From Phytoactinopolyspora endophytica (GTDB lineage: Bacteria > Actinomycetota > Actinomycetes > Jiangellales > Jiangellaceae), in the NCBI RefSeq assembly GCF_004138495.1, contig NZ_ML142854.1, positions 161,641-167,195 on the forward strand: a stretch of DNA of 5,555 nucleotides. The letters run 5' to 3'. Under the pieces are notes generated by a model. It had not been told where the DNA came from, made no database searches, and saw only the letters and a program-made list of their open reading frames with translations. Positions 1-5,555 of the stretch are shown in pieces. A program made the translations under genes and the position numbers. Each line of letters starts with the position of its first letter. Position 1 is the first letter of the stretch.

Positions 1-1154
1 CTCGAGACCTGAACCTCACGCCTGCGCCGCAGCGGCAGCTCGCCGCGGCGAGCGAGCGTGTCCAGCGCCACGGCGACCGCCAGCACCAGCCCAGTGGCGA
101 TCGAGCGGACCGCGGATGAGGTGCCGAGCAGGTCGAGCCCGTTGGCGAGGGAACCCACCACCAGGCTGCCGAACAGGGCGGACCACACCGAGCCACGCCC
201 ACCGAACAGGCTCGTGCCGCCGATCACCGCCGCCGCCACCGCGGTCAGCATGAGGTCGGTGCCGCCCGACGACTGGTTGACGGCGAGCAGCCGAGACGCC
301 GCGAGGATGCCGCCGGTCACGGCCAGCACCGAGGCCAGCGCGAATACCACCATCCGGATGCGGTCGACGGGGATGCCAGCCCGCCGGGCCGCGCTCGCGT
401 TGCTTCCGATCGCCATAGCGTGACGTCCGAGCCTGGTGCGCCGGGCGACGATGTCGAACGATGCCAGAACCACCAGGAACAGCACGACGGCCAGCGGGGT
501 GCCGCGATCGGCGTTGAAGACAGCTACCGCGACCAGGCTCGAGACGGCGACAAGCCCCGGCCGCCACACGTGTCCGGGCCGGCCCCGATCCGGTTGCCTG
601 ATCCGGTGCACGATCGTGATCAGTGCCGCGCCGGCGACGCCACTCGCGAGTGTCCAACCGACGGCAGGCGAGAGGAAGGTGCCGGCGATCGCGGTCAGCC
701 CGTCGTCGGTGACGTTGACGCTGCCCGTGTCGCCGAGCACCAGCTGCAGCGTTCCCTGCCAGGTCAGCAGGCCCGCCAGCGTCACGACGAACGACGGTAT
801 CCCGATCCGGGTCACGAGGAGGGCATGGACGAGGCCGACGGCGGCGCCGGCGGCCAGCCCAGCCACGATGGCCAGGCCAGAAGGCCAGCCTTCCTTCATG
901 ACGAGCACCGCGATGATCGCCGCGCCCAGCCCGGACACAGCTCCGACGGACAGGTCGATCTCGCCGATCAGCAGGACCAGGACGACGCCGACGGCGATCG
1001 CACCGACGGCCACGATCTGAAGCATCAGGTTGGTCAGGTTCACCGCGGACAGGAAGCGTGGGTTGAGCACGCTCATGACGACCCAGATGACCACCAACCC
1101 GAGTGGTGACGCCCACCGGCCCAGGCTCACCGGCGACACGGCCAGCGCTCTCAT
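1..1154 (-). CDS. xylH: XylH/RbsC-family sugar ABC transporter permease (3' end cut by window edge)
   Basis: Inner-membrane permease of a carbohydrate importer of the ribose/xylose type (BPD_transp_2 family). Translating from the ATG at 1154 gives 384 residues with no stop before position 1, so the C-terminus is missing; family members are about 390-430 residues, so little is lost. The chain is almost entirely hydrophobic, with about ten membrane spans (for example near residues 16-31, 42-64, 93-114, 119-139, 219-236, 266-287, 324-342 and 350-367). Family landmarks are GEIDLSVGAVSGLG at 64-77, the cytoplasmic loop AIGSNASAARRAGIP at 248-262 (RbsC and XylH have AIGGNE..A.RLSGI here), where the ATPase should contact, and VIGGTSLFGGRGSVWSALFGS at 310-330, very close to XylH. 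Its ATG overlaps the TGA of the binding-protein gene (ATGA), implying translational coupling. Xylose specificity is inferred from similarity; another pentose or hexose is possible. Confidence 0.93.
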   Translation of the reverse strand, partial: MRALAVSPVSLGRWASPLGLVVIWVVMSVLNPRFLSAVNLTNLMLQIVAVGAIAVGVVLVLLIGEIDLSVGAVSGLGAAIIAVLVMKEGWPSGLAIVAGLAAGAAVGLVHALLVTRIGIPSFVVTLAGLLTWQGTLQLVLGDTGSVNVTDDGLTAIAGTFLSPAVGWTLASGVAGAALITIVHRIRQPDRGRPGHVWRPGLVAVSSLVAVAVFNADRGTPLAVVLFLVVLASFDIVARRTRLGRHAMAIGSNASAARRAGIPVDRIRMVVFALASVLAVTGGILAASRLLAVNQSSGGTDLMLTAVAAAVIGGTSLFGGRGSVWSALFGSLVVGSLANGLDLLGTSSAVRSIATGLVLAVAVALDTLARRGELPLRRRREVQVS

Positions 1155-2416
1155 GACGCCGCGTCCAGCAGGCCGGCGCGGGCACATTCTTGCTCGAGGC
1201 CGGAGCAGATCTCTTCGATCGTCCAGAACCCATCGGCGACGACGGTGGAGCCGACCGTCTCGAGGGTCACCGGAATCGGCTCGAGGAGGAGCGCCGGGAC
1301 CTGGCCGTCGCCGTTGTCGATCTGGTCGGTAGGGACCGAATCGGGTATCTCACCGGTGCGGGCGAGCGCCACCGCCATCTCCGCGGCCACGCTCGCCTGA
1401 GTGTGTACCGCCTTGTAGACCGTCATGTGCTGCTCACCGGCGAGGATGCGTTGGATCGCGGCCAGCTCGGCGTCCTGACCGGTGACCGGTGGCGGTGGGT
1501 CCATCCCGGCGGCCGTCATCGCGGCGATCGCCCCGCCGGCCAGGCCGTCGTTGGCCGCGTAGACGCCGACGATACGATCCCGGTCGAGCGTGGCGAGCGC
1601 GCGCTCCATCGCCTGCTGAGCCTGGTCCGGTGACCAGTCCGGCACGTCGACCTCCGCGCCGATGGTGACCTCGGCAGCGTCGAGCACGGACATCGCGCCG
1701 TTGCGGAACTGTGCGGCATTGTCGTCGGTGGGAGAACCGTTGAGCACGACGAACACGCCATCGTCTCGCTCATCGCCGACGGCGTCGAGCAGGACCTGAG
1801 CCTGGAGCGCACCGACTCGCTCGTTGTCGAAGGTGACGTGGAAGGCGACCGGCGCGTCGAGCACCAACCGGTCGTAGGTGACCACCGGAACCCCGGCGGC
1901 ATCCGCGTGCCGGACGATAACCGCGGCGGCGACGGAGTCCACCGGATCGAGCACCAGCACGTCGGCGCCGTTGGTGATGGCGGCTTCGGCCTGGGACTGC
2001 TGCCGGGCGGCGTCCTGGTTGGCGTTGCTGGAGAGCGTCTCGCACGTCGGACATATGTCGTTGACACGCTGCTCGAACGCCGGGCGGTCCTGCGACTCGT
2101 ACCGTGCCGTCTTGCTCTCCGGCAGCAGCAGCGCGACGCGGAGGCCGTCGGAGCCATCCGCCCCCACCGAGCCGCAGGCCATGGTGGACAGGGCGACGGC
2201 GATGGCCGGAAACAGCCGGACCAGGGCCTGGGCGTCGCGCAGCAGGCCACGGGTCAAGAAGTCGCGCAGATTGGGACAGAGAATCGCCAGGCTCAAGCCC
2301 AACCGGGCCACAGACCGACCGAGCTTGGCACGCTCAGCGTAACCCGCCGCCTGGCGATCCTCTGTCCTAATCTGCGCGGCCTGTAAGAAGACAGGCCCTA
2401 AGCGACGGTGCTTCAC
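1151..2416 (-). CDS. xylF: XylF-like sugar-binding lipoprotein of an ABC importer
   Basis: Extracytoplasmic solute-binding protein (periplasmic-binding-protein type 1 fold) that would deliver sugar to the adjacent permease. Numbered from the GTG at 2416 (421 residues), a hydrophobic segment at 67-80 ends in LSTMAC, so Cys81 is the likely lipidated residue and the mature protein is about 340 residues, normal for XylF. XylF-like blocks follow: DVLVLDPVDS (152-161), YDRLVLDAPV (181-190), FDNERVGALQAQ (196-207), LNGSPTDDNAAQFRNG (225-240), ANDGLAGGAIAAM (288-300), GQDAELAAIQRILAGEQHM (313-331). Two cysteine pairs (C122/C125, C404/C411) could form disulfides. The start is uncertain. GTG 2416 overlaps the regulator's TGA as GTGA, matching the ATGA at the downstream junction, but gives an 80-residue leader that crosses an inverted repeat. 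A TTG at 2257 would give a conventional 27-residue leader; a GTG at 2311 is intermediate. I kept 2416 as the outer bound. The binding-protein assignment is firm; the ligand is not. Confidence 0.9.
   Translation of the reverse strand: MKHRRLGPVFLQAAQIRTEDRQAAGYAERAKLGRSVARLGLSLAILCPNLRDFLTRGLLRDAQALVRLFPAIAVALSTMACGSVGADGSDGLRVALLLPESKTARYESQDRPAFEQRVNDICPTCETLSSNANQDAARQQSQAEAAITNGADVLVLDPVDSVAAAVIVRHADAAGVPVVTYDRLVLDAPVAFHVTFDNERVGALQAQVLLDAVGDERDDGVFVVLNGSPTDDNAAQFRNGAMSVLDAAEVTIGAEVDVPDWSPDQAQQAMERALATLDRDRIVGVYAANDGLAGGAIAAMTAAGMDPPPPVTGQDAELAAIQRILAGEQHMTVYKAVHTQASVAAEMAVALARTGEIPDSVPTDQIDNGDGQVPALLLEPIPVTLETVGSTVVADGFWTIEEICSGLEQECARAGLLDAAS
2261..2380. repeat. Long imperfect inverted repeat, 32-base arms around a 56-base spacer
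   Basis: Arm 2261-2292 is the reverse complement of arm 2349-2380 at 29 of 32 positions; the inner 29 bases (2264-2292 and 2349-2377) differ at only two. In the minus-strand transcript, one inner difference (2282/2359) becomes a G-U pair and the other (2273/2368) an A-C mismatch, so the RNA could form a stem of about 29 bp. The spacer 2293-2348 has some further self-complementarity. As a result the same peptide, LAILCPNLR, is encoded on the minus strand from the left arm and on the plus strand from the right arm. It sits between the regulator stop and the lipoprotein cleavage-site codons. It could be an mRNA-stabilising or translation-tuning structure, an inserted palindromic or miniature mobile element, or part of a regulator-binding region. 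The repeat is seen directly; its role is unknown. Confidence 0.9.
2378..2397. repeat. Perfect 7-bp hairpin with 6-base loop
   Basis: GGCCTGT at 2378-2384 and ACAGGCC at 2391-2397 are perfect reverse complements around the loop AAGAAG. It abuts the outer arm of the long inverted repeat and shares three bases (2378-2380) with that arm's outermost pairs. No T-run follows it on either strand, so it does not look like a Rho-independent terminator. It lies just inside the presumed start of the binding-protein frame and could affect translation coupling from the regulator gene. Confidence 0.7.
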
Positions 2417-3156
2417 GTGACGTCCGCCGTGAACCGGTAGCCGGCGCGTGGCTCGGTCACGATCAGCACCCCCGAGTCCTCACCCTCCAGCTTGGCCCGC
2501 AGCCGCGCCACGTACACCCGCGTGTACTCGGTCTGCGTCTCGTAGCCCGGTCCCCACACCCGGCGCAGCAGGCTGGAATGCGACACCAGCTTGCCGGGCC
2601 GGGTAGCCAGCTCACGAAGGAGCGCATACTCGGTCGGCGTCAGGTGCACGTGCTGTCCGCCCTTGGTGACCGACTGGGCGTCCAGGTCGATCCGGATGTC
2701 GCCCACCGTGAGCACCGATCCAGCCTCGCCGTGCGGCGTTGCCGGGCGCGAGCGACGTAGCGTCGCGTGGATGCGGGCGAGAAGCTCCTCGATGCCGAAC
2801 GGCTTGGTCAGGTAGTCGTCCGCGCCGAGGTTCAGCGCGCGGACCTTGTCGGTCTCGCCGCGCCGCGCCGAGAGCACGACGATGCCGACGTCGGAGTGCT
2901 CGCGGACGGCCTTGCACAGCTCGAAGCCGTTGGCGCCGGGCAGCATGAGGTCGAGCAGGACGATGTCCGGGCTGGCCTCCTCTAGCTGGCGCAGGACGTC
3001 GGTGCCGTCCATCGACACCAGGACGCGATGGCCGCGCGCCAGCAGGTTGGACCGGAGCAGGTCGACGATATTGCGATCGTCCTCGACGATCAGGATCGCC
3101 GTGCGCTCATCCACCTGCCTGCCACCCGGGTCCGTCGACGGTCCCTTGTGCGGCAT
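2413..3156 (-). CDS. OmpR/KdpE-type two-component response regulator
   Basis: Cytoplasmic DNA-binding regulator of 247 residues, the presumed phosphorylation partner of the overlapping kinase. The receiver domain (about 19-136) has the acidic pocket E25-D26-D27, phosphoacceptor D69 in LLDLMLPG, the conserved Ser at 96 (VVLSAR) and K118 in DDYLTKPF, so it should be phosphorylatable. The winged-helix output domain (about 148-245) contains LTPTEYALLRELA, LLRRVWGPGYETQTEYTRVY and TEPRAGYRF. The RVWGPGY...RVYVARLRAKLE stretch is closest to KdpE among regulators I know, but no potassium-transport gene is in view. The ATG at 3156 is chosen because GGAGG lies six bases upstream. It places the start 50 bases inside the kinase gene. 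A GTG at 3114 (233 residues, 8-base overlap) has a weaker ribosome site but fits the usual family length better. Its targets are not shown; control of this transport operon is the simplest guess. Confidence 0.95.
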   Translation of the reverse strand: MPHKGPSTDPGGRQVDERTAILIVEDDRNIVDLLRSNLLARGHRVLVSMDGTDVLRQLEEASPDIVLLDLMLPGANGFELCKAVREHSDVGIVVLSARRGETDKVRALNLGADDYLTKPFGIEELLARIHATLRRSRPATPHGEAGSVLTVGDIRIDLDAQSVTKGGQHVHLTPTEYALLRELATRPGKLVSHSSLLRRVWGPGYETQTEYTRVYVARLRAKLEGEDSGVLIVTEPRAGYRFTADVT

Positions 3157-5539
3157 GTGCGTCCTCCTCTTTGAGGGGTTCGACTGGAAGCGCAACCCGG
3201 AAGGTGGTGGTACGGCCGGGCACGAGCTCGCATTTGCCGCCGTGGGCTTCGGCGATGCCCCGCGCGATCGCGAGACCGAGCCCAGCGCCACGGCCGCCGT
3301 CGCCACGCACACGTGGCTCGAAGATGTCCTCGGCGAGCTCGAGCGGCACGCCGGCGCCGTCGTCGCTGACCAGAATCTCGATGGTTGAGGATACCGGCGC
3401 TGGACGTGCGGCCACCTCGACGGTGCCGTCCGCCGGGCCGTGCCTGACGGCGTTCTCCATCAGGTTGACGAAGACCTGCTCAAGACGGTCGTGATCGGCC
3501 CAGATGGGCTCGAGCCCGGGATCGATCCGCAGCTGGATGGACTCCCGCCGGGACACGCAGTCGCGGGCGGAGGCCAGCACAGGGCGCAGGTCGGTCCAGT
3601 CGCGGCGGAGGCGGAGCAGTCCGGATTCGATGGCGGACGAGTCAAGCAGGTCGCCGACAAGTCGTTCCATGCGCGCCGACTCGGTCGAGATGGCGGTCAG
3701 GAAGCGGTCGACGGAGCCGGCGTCCCAGGTGAGGTCGGGCTGCTGAAGCGTGGACGCGTACCCGTGGATCGCCGTCAGCGGCGTGCGTAGCTCGTGACTG
3801 ATCTGTTGCAGGAGATCGCGTTGCAGCGCCTGGGAGCGCCGGGCGGCCGCCGCTTCGTGCCGGGCCAGTTCGACGCCTTCTCGCTCGAGCGCGAGCGCCA
3901 GCGACCGGCGCGCGTCGTCCAGCAGCTCCAGGGCGTCGCGACCCGGTTCCGCCGGATCGAGCCACCTACTGACCAGGACGCCTCGGCCTTCCGGGAGCGG
4001 CAACCCGGCGATCGCGACGCCGTTCTCCAGCGGTACCGGCCGGCCGACGGTGGCCGGCACGGCCTCTGCCACCTGACGCACGTCGTGCACGTCTTTGCCG
4101 TCGAGGTCGACGGCAACCCATCGCGGGCCGCTGCCTTGCAGCGGTCCGGGATCCGGCAGCAGTATTCCCACCGCCCGGGCGTTGAGTCCCCGGCACAGCG
4201 CGAACAGCGCAGCGGAGAGGCCGCCGTCGACGCGGTCCGGCCCGGCCAGGGTCTCCAGCATGGCCCGCAACGACTCCAGCACGTCGTTGCGGCGGCTCAC
4301 CTCGTCCAGCAGGCGTTCACGTTCGATGGCGGTGGCCGCATGGCCGGCGTAAAGCGACACCAGCTCGGCATGGTCCTGGTCGAGCCGTCCTGCGGCCGCG
4401 CTGAACCCGGTGATGGCTCCGAGAACGCCGTCGCCGCCGACGATCGGTGCCGACCACGTGCTACGCACGCCTGAAGCGGCGGCCGTCTCGAGGTAGCCGG
4501 ACCAGGCCGGGTCGTCGCGGCCGTCGTCGGCGGTGACGAGCTCACCGAACTGCGCGGCCGCACCGACGGGTCCGCCGGCGGTACCGACGGCCAGTTCCTC
4601 CGTGACGGTGAGAAGCTCGAGCGGCAGCCCGACGGCAGCGGTCCTGCGCAGCACCGTTCCGTCGGGCCTTGGCTCCAGCAGGTGGATGCAGAGCATGTCC
4701 TGGTCCAGAGCGGCCGCGGTGGCCGACATGACAATGGGGAGCGACGCGCCGGGATTCGCCGCCGACAGCTGCTCGACCAGGCTCTTGAGGCGATTGAGCT
4801 GGCGTCGTGCCATCGACTCGGTCTCGATCCCTGACATCAGCGCGGTCACGTCGTCCGCGTGGACCTCGAGCGGCGAGACGTCCGCGACGATCTTCCCGTG
4901 GCGTAGCACCAGGATCCGATCGGCGAGCGAGAACAACTCGTCGAGATCGTGGCTGATCAACAGGATGGCTCGGCCGTCGGCACGTATCTCGCGAAGCAGC
5001 CGCACCACGCCGGTTCGCTGGATCACGCTGAGCGATGCGGTGGGCTCGTCGAGGACCAGGATCTCCGCGTCCGTCGTGAGCGCCCGGGCCAGTGCCACCT
5101 CTTGCCGCTCGCCGCGCGACAGCGTGTCGACGCGCGCTCTGAGGTCGCTCAGCTGTGAGCCGAACCGGTTGAAAACCTGGCGGGCATGCTCGCCCATCTG
5201 GGTCTCCGCGAGGAGAACGCGGCTGCGTTCTCTGCCCAGGAAGACGTTGGCGACGACGTCGAGGTCCTCGCACAGCCCGAGGTCCTGCCAGACGACCGCG
5301 ACGGCGGAGCCGGAGGGAGACACGTCCACGTGGCCCTCGTCGGGCTCTGTGTCGCCCGCGATGCAACCCACAAGAGTGGACTTGCCGGCGCCGTTCTCGC
5401 CGATGACACCGACGATCTCGCCGCCGTGCACGGACAGCGACACGTCGTCGAGGGCGCGTAGCCTCCCGTACCGCTTGCTGACGTTGTGCACATGCAACGC
5501 CACCGCTGCCGGGTCGTGCCGGACGTCCGTGTCGGTCAC
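3107..5539 (-). CDS. Sugar ABC transporter ATPase fused to GAF and histidine kinase domains
   Basis: One uninterrupted 810-residue frame joins two protein families. Residues 13-240 are an ABC ATPase most like the first half of XylG/RbsA: Walker A GENGAGKST (47-55), Q-loop Q85, signature LSRGE (140-144), Walker B ILVLDEPTASL (160-170), H-loop H197, and the typical ALMSG ending (233-237). Residues about 250-408 form a GAF-like domain, 402-432 a probable signalling helix, and about 437-555 a weaker second GAF-like region. The kinase core follows: HisKA with phosphorylatable H582 in ISHELRTPLTAI, N-box N692 to N696, DDGAGVP (726-732), DIFEP (738-742) and GAGLGLAIARG (751-761). No membrane span or signal peptide is present, so it is cytosolic and presumably docks on the permease. 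XylG/RbsA proteins normally carry two ATPase halves; here a kinase takes the place of the second, and kinase dimerisation would supply two ATPases per transporter. The GTG start is provisional: the frame stays open to the right edge, and GTG 5503 is an alternative. Confidence 0.93.
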   Translation of the reverse strand: MTDTDVRHDPAAVALHVHNVSKRYGRLRALDDVSLSVHGGEIVGVIGENGAGKSTLVGCIAGDTEPDEGHVDVSPSGSAVAVVWQDLGLCEDLDVVANVFLGRERSRVLLAETQMGEHARQVFNRFGSQLSDLRARVDTLSRGERQEVALARALTTDAEILVLDEPTASLSVIQRTGVVRLLREIRADGRAILLISHDLDELFSLADRILVLRHGKIVADVSPLEVHADDVTALMSGIETESMARRQLNRLKSLVEQLSAANPGASLPIVMSATAAALDQDMLCIHLLEPRPDGTVLRRTAAVGLPLELLTVTEELAVGTAGGPVGAAAQFGELVTADDGRDDPAWSGYLETAAASGVRSTWSAPIVGGDGVLGAITGFSAAAGRLDQDHAELVSLYAGHAATAIERERLLDEVSRRNDVLESLRAMLETLAGPDRVDGGLSAALFALCRGLNARAVGILLPDPGPLQGSGPRWVAVDLDGKDVHDVRQVAEAVPATVGRPVPLENGVAIAGLPLPEGRGVLVSRWLDPAEPGRDALELLDDARRSLALALEREGVELARHEAAAARRSQALQRDLLQQISHELRTPLTAIHGYASTLQQPDLTWDAGSVDRFLTAISTESARMERLVGDLLDSSAIESGLLRLRRDWTDLRPVLASARDCVSRRESIQLRIDPGLEPIWADHDRLEQVFVNLMENAVRHGPADGTVEVAARPAPVSSTIEILVSDDGAGVPLELAEDIFEPRVRGDGGRGAGLGLAIARGIAEAHGGKCELVPGRTTTFRVALPVEPLKEEDAHAAQGTVDGPGWQAGG
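3163..3167 (-). promoter_or_regulatory. Strong ribosome binding site for the response regulator
   Basis: On the minus strand GGAGG, within AAAGAGGAGGAC, lies six bases before the ATG at 3156. It sits inside kinase codons (the KEED residues at 790-793), so coding constraint alone could explain it, but its spacing is ideal and it decides my start choice for the regulator. Confidence 0.65.
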
Positions 5540-5555
5540 CTCAACATCGTACGTT

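Noticed and set aside
58..1109. Plus-strand open frames at the left end
   Set aside because: They are low-complexity, hydrophilic translations antisense to clear permease codons, typical of GC-rich DNA, with no recognisable domain.
16..1233. Closed 405-residue minus-strand frame over the permease
   Set aside because: It is extremely rich in arginine, proline and glycine with no domain, and is a frame-shifted shadow of the hydrophobic permease that shares the strand.
1838..2386. Plus-strand frame containing LAILCPNLR, also found in the minus-strand protein
   Set aside because: The shared peptide is explained by the inverted repeat; the rest is antisense to the binding-protein gene and has no domain.
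2378..2397. Rho-independent terminator after the regulator gene
   Set aside because: The stem is only 7 bp and no T-run follows on either strand; the downstream genes belong to the same transport system.
3157..3312. 52-residue N-terminal extension of the response regulator
   Set aside because: The extension lies wholly within kinase catalytic codons, is low-complexity, and regulators of this family start shortly before the first receiver strand; ATG 3156 has a strong ribosome site.
3107..5539. The ATPase-kinase fusion as a sequencing artefact
   Set aside because: The frame is unbroken for 810 codons with the same codon character throughout and a plausible linker; I see no sign of a lost stop or start at the domain border, although Met243 (codon at 4811-4813) could be an internal start.
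1..5555. CRISPR arrays, tRNA or rRNA genes, transposases
   Set aside because: No regularly spaced direct repeats, no RNA-gene signatures and no transposase motifs were found on either strand.

Overview
The window is very GC-rich and gap-free coding DNA with a strong third-position G/C bias and frequent GTG starts. This fits a high-GC actinomycete; I cannot name the genus. Every gene I can support lies on the minus strand, so the operon reads from the right edge (5555) to the left edge (1). I see no genes on the plus strand.

In transcription order the window holds four genes. First (5539-3107) is an unusual 810-residue soluble protein. It has a complete sugar-type ABC transporter ATPase domain at its N-terminus, a GAF domain and a second GAF-like region in the middle, and a complete histidine kinase core at the C-terminus. 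Second (3156-2413) is an OmpR/KdpE-type response regulator whose start lies inside the kinase gene. Third (2416-1151) is a XylF-like sugar-binding lipoprotein. Fourth (1154 to the left edge) is a XylH/RbsC-like permease, open at the window edge and missing only its extreme C-terminus. The permease is easy to miss because its frame has no stop in the window, while an arginine-rich shadow frame over the same bases is closed.

Together these are the three parts of a xylose/ribose-type importer (binding protein, permease, ATPase) plus a two-component pair, with the only ATPase in view covalently joined to the kinase. The natural reading is a transporter that reports its own state. The ATPase docks on the permease, and its sugar-driven cycle could set the kinase activity that phosphorylates the neighbouring regulator. 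The motifs and gene order are seen directly; the signalling mechanism is inference.

The only stretch that does not look like ordinary coding sequence is about 2250-2412, between the regulator and the body of the binding protein. It holds a 32-base inverted repeat (29 of 32 positions complementary) separated by 56 bases, followed by a perfect 7-bp hairpin. The binding-protein frame runs through it without a stop, so it is either a structured leader or a palindromic element inserted in frame into the signal-peptide region.
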